Below are positions 44,651-54,807 of a stretch of 64,000 nt of DNA, in pieces. A model generated the notes under the pieces. The model saw only the letters and a list, made by a program, of their open reading frames with translations, had not been told where the DNA came from and did no database searches. The position numbers and the translations under genes are program-made. The stretch comes from Sphingomonas sp. Root710. Its GTDB lineage: Bacteria > Pseudomonadota > Alphaproteobacteria > Sphingomonadales > Sphingomonadaceae. The first letter of the stretch is position 1; every line of letters begins with the position of its first letter. Location of the stretch: assembly GCF_001429065.1 (NCBI RefSeq), contig NZ_LMIB01000001.1, positions 1,405,724 to 1,469,723 of the forward strand, in the 5' to 3' direction.

Positions 44651-46381
44651 ATGACCGACACCAGCGACATGGCGATCGATCGTACCGAGGCGGAGCCGGC
44701 TGCGGCCGTGTCACGCGTTCTGGACAGCGATGCCGACAAGATGCGCCGGGAGCTGCAATCGGTCATCGCATCGCCCGATTTCGCCCGCGCCCCGATCATG
44801 AAGCGGCTGCTCTCCTTCCTGGTGGGCGAGACGGCCGCCGGGCGCGGAGACCAGCTCAAGGCCTATTCTGTAGCGGTCGACGGGCTTGGCCGGGCGCCCG
44901 ATTATGATGCCCGTGCCGACAGCTATCCGCGCGTTCAGGTCGGCCGTCTGCGGCGTATGCTCGATAGCTATTACAACGTCACGCCGCCGGTCGATGGCCT
45001 TCGGCTGACGATTCCCAGTGGCCGCTACCGCGTCGCGCTCCAGCCGGCGAACACCGTTGCGGAGGCTGGCGCACCAGCCGATATAAGCATTCCGATGCTG
45101 CCGGGAAGCCCGCTGACCTTCGGCTGGCATGTCGCGCTGCTGCTGATGCTGGTCCTGCTGATCGCTGCGGTGCTGTTCCGGATGGTACCGATGCGCACCA
45201 CCACGCCCGACGCCGCGCAGGAACGCCCGGTCCTCGAATTCGCAAGCGCCGACGTGGCGCGTGAAAGCCAGCTCGGCAATGTGGTGAGGGCCGCTCTCCT
45301 TAACGGTCTCAGCCGTTCCGGCGTTTATGACCTGCGTTCGCAGCGCCGATCGGGCATACGCGATCCCCACGTCGCGCCGCCACGCTACAGGCTGAGCACC
45401 GACATGATCGGTGGGGCGAACCCGCGCCTGTTCCTGCGGCTGTCGCGCGTGTCGCCCGACCAGTTGCTCTGGTCCGGTGACATCAGCCTTCCGTCCGAAA
45501 GCCAGATCGACGGCGTCGAGCTCGATCGGCGGCTCGCGCCGGTCATCGCCAGCATCGGGCGCGTCAATGGCCTGGTCGCCACCCACGAGCTTCAGGAGAG
45601 CAACGGTCTGGAGGCGCGGGGCTATAGCTGCTTCCTCCTCTACCACCGCTATCGTAAGGATCGCACCGATTCGGAGCGCGATCATGTCCGGGCCTGCGTC
45701 GAGGCCAGCCTGAAGCGACATCCCGAGGATCCGGGATTGCAGGCTGCAGCGGCGCAGCTGGCGATCGAACGCACCGTGGCGTCGGATATCGACCCGCGTG
45801 ATCGCGCCGAACAGCTGCAAGCCGCGCGGCGCCACGCGCAGATCGCCACCGCGATCGCGCCCCAGGATCCCTGGGCGCTCGCCGCCCGCGCGCGTATCGC
45901 CGTGATCCGCAAGGCCTGTCCCCAGGCGGTCGGCTTTGCGATGCGGGCGAGCGAGGTGCAGCCTTATGATCCCGCGCTGCTGGCGGATATCGGCGTCTAT
46001 CTGCTCGATTGCGGCGATCCGCGCGCCGAAGAAATGATCCGCCGGGCCATCGCGCTCGACGACAATCCCGAAGGGCGCTTCTACGCCCCGCTCCTCCTGC
46101 TTGCGATCAGCCGCGACGATAAGGCGATGGCGCACGAGGCCCTCGCCCATATGGCGCCGCCGGTCATCGGCCGCCACAGCCGCTTCTATCTGATCAGCGC
46201 GGCGGGCTATGCCATGCTGGGTGATTATGGCCGGGCGCGCGCCGCCTGGATACAGCTGAAGGCCAACAGCCCTTTGGTGGCGAATGACCCGGAGGCCTAT
46301 CTGGAGCAACTGGGATATGCTGCGGACCTGCGGGGAAGAGCGATGGCCCATCTCCGCAAGGCGAGGCTCGCCGGGTTCTGA
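44651..46381 (+). CDS. membrane TPR protein with an N-terminal adenylate-cyclase-associated-type domain
   Basis: 576 aa. Residues about 30-130 form a soluble region (MKRLLSFLVGETAAGRGD, LKAYSVAVDGLGR, PRVQVGRLRRMLDSYY, LTIPSGRYRV) seen at the N-terminus of some adenylate cyclases and TPR proteins. One transmembrane helix (about 156-178, VALLLMLVLLIAAVLF) follows, then a periplasmic TPR-rich half (about 330-576). No cyclase domain is present, so it is not a cyclase. It may sense across the membrane in ToxR-like fashion; that is inference. Confidence 0.7.
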   Translation: MTDTSDMAIDRTEAEPAAAVSRVLDSDADKMRRELQSVIASPDFARAPIMKRLLSFLVGETAAGRGDQLKAYSVAVDGLGRAPDYDARADSYPRVQVGRLRRMLDSYYNVTPPVDGLRLTIPSGRYRVALQPANTVAEAGAPADISIPMLPGSPLTFGWHVALLLMLVLLIAAVLFRMVPMRTTTPDAAQERPVLEFASADVARESQLGNVVRAALLNGLSRSGVYDLRSQRRSGIRDPHVAPPRYRLSTDMIGGANPRLFLRLSRVSPDQLLWSGDISLPSESQIDGVELDRRLAPVIASIGRVNGLVATHELQESNGLEARGYSCFLLYHRYRKDRTDSERDHVRACVEASLKRHPEDPGLQAAAAQLAIERTVASDIDPRDRAEQLQAARRHAQIATAIAPQDPWALAARARIAVIRKACPQAVGFAMRASEVQPYDPALLADIGVYLLDCGDPRAEEMIRRAIALDDNPEGRFYAPLLLLAISRDDKAMAHEALAHMAPPVIGRHSRFYLISAAGYAMLGDYGRARAAWIQLKANSPLVANDPEAYLEQLGYAADLRGRAMAHLRKARLAGF

Positions 46382-46463
46382 TCTGAAAAGAACCGCTGCC
46401 GGAATGGCTTCCCCACGATGCCATAGCAGGATAACATGACGGCGTCGTGATTGGGCACGCGGC

Positions 46464-47534
46464 ATGCCACGCCAGTTTCTGGCGGGCGAACTTGGAGCAG
46501 GGACGATTTCGGTGATTCTCGATCTGCCGCACCGGCTTGCCGGGCGGAAACCGGATGTGTCGACCGATATTGTCGTCGCGGCGGCTTCGATCGGCCTGGC
46601 AGTCATCTGCCGCGCGATCGTCGACATCTTCACGCCCGGCGTGATCGTCTATGCCTTCGTGTTCCCAGCCGCGATCTTCGCCAGCCTCGTCGCGGGCGCG
46701 CGATCCGGCCTGCTCACGACGGCGGGATGCCAATTGCTCGCCTGGTATTTCGTCATCCCGGTGAAGCGCAGCTTCGTGATCAGCACCCCCGACGCGATAG
46801 GACTGCTCGTCGCCACCGCCTCGGTCGCTTTGACCGTCTGGGCGGTCTCCGCCTTTCGCGCGACATCAGCCCGGCTCCAGGAGGAAAAGGAGCGACATGT
46901 CGAACTTCTTTCGCTCGCGTTGAAGGAAGTCGACCACCGCACCCGCAACAACTTCCAGATCGCCGCCTCGCTTCTCCTCTCCCGGGCGGCAGGACAGGAC
47001 GATCCCCGCCTGCGCGACGAGTTGCAGCGCGCCGCGGGACGCCTCCAGTCGCTGGCCGCCGCCTACAGCAATCTGGCGCTCAGCAGCGCCGATCTCTCGA
47101 CCGTCCTTCTGCACGATCACCTTCGCGAGATTTGCGACCGCGTCCGCGAAGGCATGCTTCCAGCCGGCGTGACGCTGAGTTTCGACGCCGAACCGGTCCA
47201 GGTCCCCGCCCAGGTCGCGGTCGCGATCGCGCTTATCGTCAATGAATGCCTGACCAATGCCGCCAAGCACGCCTTCCCCGATGGATTGGGCGCGGTCGCG
47301 ATATGGCTGCGCCCCGATGGCGACGACGCACTTATCACGATCGAGGATGATGGCGTCGGCCGGCCCTCGACCGGCGACGCGGGCACCGGATCGAAGCTGA
47401 TCGACGTTCTCGCACGCACGCTTTCCGCTGAATATACCATCGCCAGCGGAACGACGACCGACCGTGGAACGCGTTGCGAATTGCGGGTTCCGCTACACGG
47501 CGACCGTCCCGGATTGACGCAGTCAGCCGCCTGA
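46464..47534 (+). CDS. HWE/HisKA_2-type sensor histidine kinase
   Basis: 356 aa. Four N-terminal hydrophobic segments (about 35-130, DUF4118-like), then the phospho-acceptor region KEVDHRTRNNFQIAASLL with His, and a HATPase domain with NECLTNAAKHAFPDG and DDGVGRP. This kinase type commonly feeds the general stress response (PhyR-NepR) or single-domain regulators. No response regulator is adjacent. It lies 215 nt upstream of pstC. Confidence 0.88.
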   Translation: MPRQFLAGELGAGTISVILDLPHRLAGRKPDVSTDIVVAAASIGLAVICRAIVDIFTPGVIVYAFVFPAAIFASLVAGARSGLLTTAGCQLLAWYFVIPVKRSFVISTPDAIGLLVATASVALTVWAVSAFRATSARLQEEKERHVELLSLALKEVDHRTRNNFQIAASLLLSRAAGQDDPRLRDELQRAAGRLQSLAAAYSNLALSSADLSTVLLHDHLREICDRVREGMLPAGVTLSFDAEPVQVPAQVAVAIALIVNECLTNAAKHAFPDGLGAVAIWLRPDGDDALITIEDDGVGRPSTGDAGTGSKLIDVLARTLSAEYTIASGTTTDRGTRCELRVPLHGDRPGLTQSAA

Positions 47535-47565
47535 CAGCGGGGGCGTGGCAGCCCTTCTGATGGGC

Positions 47566-47583
47566 TGTCATATTTCTGTAACA
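47566..47583 (+). promoter_or_regulatory. Pho box upstream of pstC
   Basis: CTGTCAT-ATTT-CTGTAAC: two 7-bp direct repeats spaced by 4 bp, very close to the PhoB consensus. It lies 166 nt before pstC. Confidence 0.8.
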
Positions 47584-47749
47584 AAAGGGACTACAAAGCG
47601 TAACGCTTGAGCGCCAATACCCCCTTGCCTGTGATCGGGCTGGGGCAATCAGGATTCGCCGTTCTTTTCCGTGATGACACGGCGGTGGTCCTGATTGTGC
47701 TTTCCGATCGCCCGGGCGCGATGCTCCGCGTCTTCGTAAAGAGAAATCT

Positions 47750-49135
47750 ATGTCATTCACGATGATTGCTGTGATGGTGCTGGCGCTGGGCGCGGTGGCT
47801 TTTGCGCTCGGACGGGGGCGTGCCAGCCGCTTCGCGCCCGTGAGCGGAGAGCGCCTGCATTCGCGGCCCAATTATCATGGCGCGCATATGCTGCTGTGGG
47901 TGATCCTGCCTCCCCTGATCTTCCTCGTCGCCTGGACCTTCGTCCAGCCCAATCTGGTCACGCAGGCGGTGCTGTCGGTCCCCGCCGCTTCACAACTGCC
48001 GGCTCCGGGCATCGAGCGCGATGCGGTGCTGACCGAGGTTCGCGGCCTGGTCGACGGCTCGGTCGAGGCCAGCTTCAATCCCGCCGCCGAACAGCTCGCG
48101 CCGGTCTATCGCGCCGCGCACGATCAATATGGTCTGCTCGGCGGCATCGTCGCCGGGCTGCTCGCGCTGGCCGGCGGCGGCTATGCCTTCACCCGGCTGC
48201 GCCGCGATTTCCGCGCCAGGAACCGAGTCGAACGCGTCGTCATGATCGGGTTGATCGCCGCTTCGCTGATCGCCATCTTCACGACCTTCGGCATCGTCAT
48301 CTCGCTGCTCTTCGAATCGCTGCTGTTTTTCCAGAAGGTGTCGCCGGTCGAGTTTCTGTTTGGCCTCGAATGGAGCCCGCAGACCGCGCTGCGCGCCGAC
48401 CAGGTCGGCTCGTCGGGCGCTTTCGGCGCGGTGCCGCTGTTCTGGGGCACGATCTTCATCGGCGCGATCATCGCGATGATCGTCGCGATCCCGCTCGGCC
48501 TGATGAGTGCGATCTATCTCACCCAATATGCCAGGCCGCGCCTGCGCAAGTGGATGAAGCCCGCGCTGGAGATGCTCGCCGGCGTGCCGACCGTGGTCTA
48601 CGGCTATTTCGCCGCGCTGACCGTCGCACCGGCGATCCGCGACTTCGCCGCCTGGGCCAACATCCCGGGTGCATCGTCTGAATCCGCGATGGCCGCAGGC
48701 CTCGTCATGGGCGTGATGATCATCCCGTTCGTCTCCTCGATGGCCGACGACTCGCTCGCGGCGGTGCCGCAGGCCATGCGCGACGGCTCCTTCGCACTCG
48801 GCGCTACCCCGTCGGAGACGATCCGCCGGGTGCTCGTTCCCGCCGCGCTCCCAGGCGTGGTCGGCGGCGTCCTGCTCGCGGTCAGCCGCGCGATCGGCGA
48901 GACGATGATCGTGGTGATGGCTGCCGGCCTCGCCGCCAACCTCACCCTCAATCCCTTCGCCAGCGTGACCACCGTGACGACCCAGATCGTCCAGTTGCTC
49001 ACCGGCGACCAGGAGTTCGACAGCGCCAAGACGCTGGCCGCCTTCGCGCTCGGCCTGACTCTGCTGATCGTCACCCTCATCCTCAACATCATCGCCCTGC
49101 GCGTGGTGAAGAAATATCGGGAAGCATATGAGTGA
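47750..49135 (+). CDS. pstC: phosphate ABC transporter permease PstC
   Basis: 461-aa inner-membrane permease with an unusually long N-terminal part before the BPD_transp_1 core. Family motifs: FLFGLEWSPQTA, AIYLTQYARPRLRKWMKPALEML-type coupling region (AGVPTVVYGYF) and the EAA-loop-like ALGATPSETIRRVLVPAALP. Works with PstA, PstB and PstS in high-affinity phosphate uptake. The stop overlaps the pstA start by 8 nt. Confidence 0.95.
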   Translation: MSFTMIAVMVLALGAVAFALGRGRASRFAPVSGERLHSRPNYHGAHMLLWVILPPLIFLVAWTFVQPNLVTQAVLSVPAASQLPAPGIERDAVLTEVRGLVDGSVEASFNPAAEQLAPVYRAAHDQYGLLGGIVAGLLALAGGGYAFTRLRRDFRARNRVERVVMIGLIAASLIAIFTTFGIVISLLFESLLFFQKVSPVEFLFGLEWSPQTALRADQVGSSGAFGAVPLFWGTIFIGAIIAMIVAIPLGLMSAIYLTQYARPRLRKWMKPALEMLAGVPTVVYGYFAALTVAPAIRDFAAWANIPGASSESAMAAGLVMGVMIIPFVSSMADDSLAAVPQAMRDGSFALGATPSETIRRVLVPAALPGVVGGVLLAVSRAIGETMIVVMAAGLAANLTLNPFASVTTVTTQIVQLLTGDQEFDSAKTLAAFALGLTLLIVTLILNIIALRVVKKYREAYE

Positions 49136-50417
49136 TTTGGCTGCACCGTCGGATGGAGACGCTCCGATGACGATCAACGCGACCGGCTGGCGGTCGGAAG
49201 CCATGCAGCGCCGGGTCGCCCGCCGCTATGCGTCGGAACGCCGTTTCCGCGGCCTGGGCTTCTTCGCCGTCGCACTGTCAGGCGGGTTCCTCGCCTTCCT
49301 GCTGGTCACGATGTTCTACAACGGCATCGGCGGTTTCACGCAGACCGAAATCCGTGTGCCGGTGAACTTCGCCAGCATCAGCGCGGGCGTGACGCCTTCG
49401 GCGCTCCAGGGCCCCAACGCCGAAGAGGCGCTGGGCACGCTCGACCTAGAAAGCCTGGCGGCAACCTCGGCGACCGAAGCGCTGGGCGAAAATGGCCCGT
49501 CGATGCTGTCGGACGGCGCCTGGCTGTCGCTGCGTGAGGCGCTGAGAGACGATCCCACGCTGATCACCCGCAAGGCGGACATATGGGTACCGGCCTCGGT
49601 CGACATCGATCAGGCCGCCAAAGGCGCTGACGAGCCCGAGCCCAAGCAGCAGCTCGCGGCGCTGAAAGCCAAGGACGCGGTGCGCACAGGCTTCAGCATG
49701 ACCTTCTTGACCGCTTCGGACTCGACCGACCCGACCGTCGTCGGCATCTGGGGCGCGTTCAAGGGCACCCTGCTGACCATGCTGGTGACCGCGCTGCTCG
49801 CCTTCCCGGTCGGCACGCTCGCCGCCCTCTATCTGGAGGAATATGCGCCGCGGAACCGCTGGACCGATCTGATCGAGGTCTCGATCAACAATCTGGCGGC
49901 GGTGCCCTCGATCATCTTCGGCCTGCTCGGCCTGGCCGTGTTCCTGAACTTCATGGACATGCCACGCTCGGCGCCCATCGTCGGCGGCCTCACCCTGGCG
50001 CTGATGACGATGCCGGTGATCGTCATCGCCTCGCGCAACGCGATCAAGGCGGTGCCGCCGTCGATCCGCGACGCCGCTCTGGCGATGGGCGCCTCACCGG
50101 TCCAGGTCGTCTTCCACCATGTCCTGCCGCTCGCGATGCCCGGCATCCTGACCGGTACGATCATCGGCATGGCCCGCGCTCTGGGCGAGACCGCGCCGCT
50201 GATCATGATCGGCATGCGCGCCTTCATCTCGTCGCCGCCCACCAGCTTCACCGAGCCGGCCACCGTGCTGCCGGTGCAGATCTTCCTGTGGTCGGACGAG
50301 GTCAGCCGGGGCTTTGTCGAAAAGACCTCGGCCGCTATCATCGTACTGCTGGCCTTCCTGATGACGATGAACGCGACCGCTATCTATCTTCGCAACCATT
50401 TTGAACGACGGTGGTAA
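49128..50417 (+). CDS. pstA: phosphate ABC transporter permease PstA
   Basis: 429-aa permease with a DUF3333-type N-terminal extension ([20 protein letters not shown]) and periplasmic loop, followed by the permease core: [29 protein letters not shown] and the coupling loop [20 protein letters not shown]. Partner of PstC. The stop TAA lies 8 nt before the pstB ATG. Confidence 0.95.
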   Translation: MSDLAAPSDGDAPMTINATGWRSEAMQRRVARRYASERRFRGLGFFAVALSGGFLAFLLVTMFYNGIGGFTQTEIRVPVNFASISAGVTPSALQGPNAEEALGTLDLESLAATSATEALGENGPSMLSDGAWLSLREALRDDPTLITRKADIWVPASVDIDQAAKGADEPEPKQQLAALKAKDAVRTGFSMTFLTASDSTDPTVVGIWGAFKGTLLTMLVTALLAFPVGTLAALYLEEYAPRNRWTDLIEVSINNLAAVPSIIFGLLGLAVFLNFMDMPRSAPIVGGLTLALMTMPVIVIASRNAIKAVPPSIRDAALAMGASPVQVVFHHVLPLAMPGILTGTIIGMARALGETAPLIMIGMRAFISSPPTSFTEPATVLPVQIFLWSDEVSRGFVEKTSAAIIVLLAFLMTMNATAIYLRNHFERRW

Positions 50418-50425
50418 ACCCGACC

Positions 50426-51205
<780 letters not shown>

Positions 51206-51239
51206 TCGATCCGGCTTCGACGACTCGAATATTACGAAG

Positions 51240-51268
51240 GACGCGATCGGAAACGGTCGCGTCTTTTT
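51240..51268 (+). terminator. intrinsic terminator after pstB
   Basis: GACGCGATCG-GAAA-CGGTCGCGTC forms a 10-bp stem with a GNRA tetraloop, followed by TTTTT. It separates pstCAB from pstS. Confidence 0.85.
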
Positions 51269-51362
51269 GCGTGTGCTCAATTCCTGCAGGTGGAATACAG
51301 CCCGCGAAACATAGCGCTTCGGGCAAGGCACTTCCCGCATCGCAACAAGCGATGTCATCGCG

Positions 51363-51391
51363 TTGTAACATTGGCGTCACGATAGCTTCAC
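51363..51391 (+). promoter_or_regulatory. triple Pho-box-like repeats upstream of pstS
   Basis: TTGTAAC-ATTG-GCGTCAC-GATA-GCTTCAC: three 7-bp half-sites at an exact 11-bp period, as PhoB dimers require. They lie 66-94 nt before pstS. Confidence 0.7.
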
Positions 51392-51456
51392 GGCGCGCTC
51401 CTAGTGACTCCCCCGTCACGAGGCGAGTCGATCGCCTCTCCACCAAGGGGACGATA

Positions 51457-52494
51457 ATGCATATCCGTTACAAGGCGCTGGCGCTGGCCGCCGTTGGTCT
51501 GGCTTGCTTTCCCACCGTCGCGTCCGCGCGCTCGCAGATCCGCGCGGTCGGCTCGTCGACCGTCTATCCGTTCGCGACCGCAGTCGCCGAGCGTCTGGCG
51601 CGCGCCAACCCGGCCATGAAGCCCCCGGTCATCGAATCGACCGGCACCGGCGGCGGCATCAAGCTGTTCTGCGCCGGCGTGGGCGAGCAATTCCCCGACA
51701 TCGCCAACGCCTCCCGCCGCATCAAGGCCGGTGAAGTGAAGACCTGCCAGGCAAATGGCGTCAAGGACATCACCGAGATCCAGGTCGGTATCGACGGCAT
51801 CGCGCTGGCGACTGCCAAGGCGACCGGCATCGCCAATGTGACTTCGCTCGACATCTATAAGGCGCTCGCCAAGACCCCGTTCGGCAAGCCGAACAAGGCG
51901 AAGACCTGGAAGGACGTCAACGGCAGCCTGCCCGCCACCCCGATCCGCGCCTTCGGCCCGCCGCCCACCTCGGGCACCCGCGACGCCTTCGGCGAGCTGA
52001 TCATGACCGCCGGCTGCAGCACCAACCCGGCAATGGTCGCGCTGAAGAAAAGCGACGAAAACAAGTTCAAGGCGATCTGCACCGCGATGCGCGAGGACGG
52101 CGCCTTCGTCGAAACCGGCGAGAATGACAACCTGATCGTCCAGAAGCTCGAGAGCAATCCCGGCACCGTGGGCATCTTCGGCTACTCCTATCTCGAAGAG
52201 AATGAGAAGCAGCTCAAGGGCATCTCGATCAACGGCGTCGCGCCGACCTATGACTCGATCGCGTCGTTCAAATATCCGGGCGCCCGTCCGCTCTACGTCT
52301 ATGTGAAGAACGCCCATGTCCGCGCCATTCCGGCGATCAGGGCCTACATCACCGAGTTCACCAAGGAAGCCGCGTGGGGCCCGCAGGGCTATCTGGTCAA
52401 GCGCGGCATGATCGCGGCCCCGACCGCGATCCGCGCCAAGGCCGCAGCCGCCGCGCGTGCGCTGACGCCGCTCAATCCCGCCGAAGTCAAGTAA
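51457..52494 (+). CDS. pstS: phosphate-binding protein PstS
   Basis: 345-aa periplasmic receptor. Signal peptide (LALAAVGLACFPTVASA), phosphate-binding GSSTVYPFA and STGTGGGIKLFC near the N-terminus, FGPPPTSGTRDAFGEL in the hinge/second lobe. ATG 51457 has AAGGGG upstream. It belongs to the SphX/PstS subgroup where pstS is apart from pstCAB. Followed at 41 nt by the porin gene, with which it is probably co-transcribed. Confidence 0.95.
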   Translation: MHIRYKALALAAVGLACFPTVASARSQIRAVGSSTVYPFATAVAERLARANPAMKPPVIESTGTGGGIKLFCAGVGEQFPDIANASRRIKAGEVKTCQANGVKDITEIQVGIDGIALATAKATGIANVTSLDIYKALAKTPFGKPNKAKTWKDVNGSLPATPIRAFGPPPTSGTRDAFGELIMTAGCSTNPAMVALKKSDENKFKAICTAMREDGAFVETGENDNLIVQKLESNPGTVGIFGYSYLEENEKQLKGISINGVAPTYDSIASFKYPGARPLYVYVKNAHVRAIPAIRAYITEFTKEAAWGPQGYLVKRGMIAAPTAIRAKAAAAARALTPLNPAEVK

Positions 52495-52535
52495 CCACGG
52501 CGTAACCAACATCCTGTTTTGAAGGGGGAATATAC

Positions 52536-54044
52536 GTGAAGAATCATCTTCATCTGCTGCTGATCGCGGCGAGCTCGCTGGCTTTCGCCAGCGCAGCTCA
52601 GGCTCAGGAAACCCCGGCTGCCGATGACTCGGCGGTCGAGGTGGCCGAAGAGAAGCCCGATGCGGCCGCCGAAATGGAGTTCCTGAAGGCGCAGGTCGAC
52701 GCGCTGCAGGCCCAGATCGAAGCGCTCAGCGCCCGCACCGCCAAGGCGGAGCCGAGCTGGAAGGGTGCCCCGCAATGGGTCGACACCGCCGGCTGGAGCT
52801 TCAAGCCCAAGGGCGTGATTCAGTTCGACGCGGGCTATGTCTCGCTGCCGAAAAAGATCCCGGGCGCCGTCGCGGTCTCCGGCACCAGCGCCGGTTCGGG
52901 CGTCAACACCAACAATCTGGGCTGGAACACCCGCGCCCGCCGTCTGATCGTCGGCGCCGAGGGCAGCATCCCGGGCGGCTTCGGCTACAAGTTCGAGCTC
53001 GAACTGTCGCAGGGCGGCGTCAACTATGAAGACATGGTGATCAGCTACCAGAAGCCGGGCAGCCCGTGGAGCATCACGGTCGGCCATCAATATCCGCTGT
53101 CGAGCCTCGAACTGCTGACCAGCAACCGATTCACCACCTTCATGGAGCGCGCCGGCAACACCGACGCGCTGGGCTATGGCCGTCGCCTCGGCGGCACCGT
53201 CGCCTACACCGATCCGGCCGGCCTGTGGTCGCTCGCCGCCGGTATCTATTCGGAGGACGTCGCCAATGCGAACGTCGCCCGCACCGGCTGGCAGGCCAGC
53301 GTCCGCGGCTATTATTCGCCGGTCATCAGCGGCGTCCAGGCGCATCTGGGCTTCCAGTTCCAGCATCGCCAGGCACCGACCGATGCGCAGAACATCCGCT
53401 ATCGCCAGCGTCCCTACACCCAGGTTTCGGGTGAGCGCTTCGTCGACACCGGCGCCATCGCGGCCAAGGGCGACGACATCCTGGGCGGCGAACTGGCGGC
53501 GATCTATAAGTCGTTCCACTTCGCCAGCGAATATCAGCAGGTGTGGGTCCGCAGCATCGCTCCGGGCACCGTGCTAGGCATCAACAACGCCACCGGCACC
53601 GCAAATTTCGCTCTCTCCGATCCCAAGTTCCGCACCGGCTATGTCGAAGTCGGTTACTATCTGACCGGCGAAACGCGCGGCTATAAGGGCGGCAAGTGGG
53701 ATCGCACCAAGGTGCTCCATCCGATCACCGACGGCGGCATGGGCGCGTGGCAGATCAACGCCCGCGCCGATTTCACCGACCTTAACGATCGCGTTGCTCC
53801 CGGCACCGTGCTCAGCGGCACCGGCATGACCTACATCAATGGCGGCGTGACCAAGGGTTACGAAGCCAGCCTGATCTGGCTGCCGATCGATTATGTGAAG
53901 CTGATGCTGCAATATGCCCACTCGGATATCTCCGGTGGTCCTTCGGCCCGCGCTTTCTCGGGCTTCGTGACCCCCGCTCCGGCTGGCTTCCAGCACAAAT
54001 ACGGCGTCGACGCGGTTACCCTGCGTACCCAGCTCGACTTCTAA
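52536..54044 (+). CDS. OprP/OprO-like phosphate-selective porin
   Basis: 502-aa outer-membrane protein. A signal peptide (LLIAASSLAFASAAQAQ), a coiled-coil segment MEFLKAQVDALQAQIEAL, then a 16-strand-type barrel ending in VTLRTQLDF with a C-terminal Phe. Family PF07396 (phosphate-selective porin O and P). It begins with GTG at 52536 after AAGGGGG. Its place after pstS behind a Pho box supports phosphate (or polyphosphate) entry. Confidence 0.92.
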   Translation: MKNHLHLLLIAASSLAFASAAQAQETPAADDSAVEVAEEKPDAAAEMEFLKAQVDALQAQIEALSARTAKAEPSWKGAPQWVDTAGWSFKPKGVIQFDAGYVSLPKKIPGAVAVSGTSAGSGVNTNNLGWNTRARRLIVGAEGSIPGGFGYKFELELSQGGVNYEDMVISYQKPGSPWSITVGHQYPLSSLELLTSNRFTTFMERAGNTDALGYGRRLGGTVAYTDPAGLWSLAAGIYSEDVANANVARTGWQASVRGYYSPVISGVQAHLGFQFQHRQAPTDAQNIRYRQRPYTQVSGERFVDTGAIAAKGDDILGGELAAIYKSFHFASEYQQVWVRSIAPGTVLGINNATGTANFALSDPKFRTGYVEVGYYLTGETRGYKGGKWDRTKVLHPITDGGMGAWQINARADFTDLNDRVAPGTVLSGTGMTYINGGVTKGYEASLIWLPIDYVKLMLQYAHSDISGGPSARAFSGFVTPAPAGFQHKYGVDAVTLRTQLDF

Positions 54045-54122
54045 GACGATGGCACGGGAGGCGGTTCGCCGCCTGCCTGCTCGCCCATCGCGGCACCGAT
54101 ATCCCCAACCCCAACCAACTTG

Positions 54123-54155
54123 CGCACCGCCGGTCCCTTCCGGCGGTGCGTTTTT
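54123..54155 (+). terminator. intrinsic terminator after the porin gene
   Basis: CGCACCGCCGG and CCGGCGGTGCG pair perfectly (11 bp) around TCCCTT and are followed by TTTTT. Clear rho-independent terminator. Confidence 0.95.
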
Positions 54156-54209
54156 ATTGGGGCTGACAGATTATCTTTTGCTGTAACCAAAGCCTGCCGC
54201 TTGACGAAT

Positions 54210-54258
54210 ATGTAACCGATCAGTACGTGCAGATCAGCAACGTACCGATCAGTTACAT
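54210..54258 (+). promoter_or_regulatory. paired TetR-like operators at a promoter
   Basis: Two arms, ATGTAACCGATCAGTACGT (54210-54228) and ACGTACCGATCAGTTACAT (54240-54258), form a large inverted repeat (17 of 19 matches). Each arm is itself nearly palindromic around GATC, and ACCGATCAGT also recurs directly at 29 bp. A -35-like TTGACG lies just upstream (54201-54206). It looks like a two-site repressor operator for the gene at 54277. The regulator is not next to it. Confidence 0.65.
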
Positions 54259-54276
54259 TTCTTCAGGAGGCGGGCG

Positions 54277-54645
54277 ATGGCCTATCTCGATTTCTCTCCG
54301 CTCGCGGGTGAAGCCCGCAGCGCCAGCGCGGCCGATGTCGGCCGTTTCTCGCCGACCGAATTGCGGGTGATCGACCTCGCCGAGCGGATCGACGCGCGGC
54401 AGGAAATCAATCCGCAAGGACGCTTCGGCCGCTTCGTCGAATGGGCATTGGGCATCCGCCTCGCTCGCCCGCTCGCCGATCCCCGTCTCGAAAATCTGCG
54501 CCGCTTCGCATCGCTGGTTCGCCATCATCCACGCGATGTCGGCGAGGACGACGTGCGCCGCTTCGTCGACGCGGGCTTTTCGCACGGCCAGGCCTATGGC
54601 CTACTCGCCTATCTTGGCGGTCGGGCCCGCGCGACGCTGCACTGA
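54277..54645 (+). CDS. orphan helical hypothetical protein
   Basis: 122 aa, cytoplasmic, no cysteines. The segment NLRRFASLVRHHPRDVGEDD with VRRFVDAGFSHGQAYGLLAYL resembles the helical C-terminal part of carboxymuconolactone decarboxylase/AhpD-like proteins, but there is no CxxC motif, so any link is weak. ATG 54277 has AGGAGG 6 nt upstream. Controlled probably by the double operator just before it. Confidence 0.75.
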   Translation: MAYLDFSPLAGEARSASAADVGRFSPTELRVIDLAERIDARQEINPQGRFGRFVEWALGIRLARPLADPRLENLRRFASLVRHHPRDVGEDDVRRFVDAGFSHGQAYGLLAYLGGRARATLH

Positions 54646-54807
54646 ATCAGAGCTGCCCCGCCTCTCCCTGCGGCGGGGCCGGGGGTGGGCACCGTGCCCC
54701 CGGAGCGCGATCCGACACCCCCCGGTCGTTGATCGCCAGCCCACCCCCTATTATTTTGATCCGCTCACGCGGATGTGCGTTTCAACAAAGCTGAAACAGC
54801 CAAAGCG

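Noticed and set aside
44651..46381. Adenylate cyclase
   Set aside because: Only the accessory N-terminal module is shared; no class III catalytic domain is present.
44711..46633. 640-codon minus-strand frame opposite the TPR membrane protein
   Set aside because: The plus-strand protein has a transmembrane helix and TPR repeats; the antisense frame has none.
54277..54645. Calling the orphan protein an AhpD peroxidase
   Set aside because: It has no CxxC motif and is too short; the likeness is limited to a helical segment.
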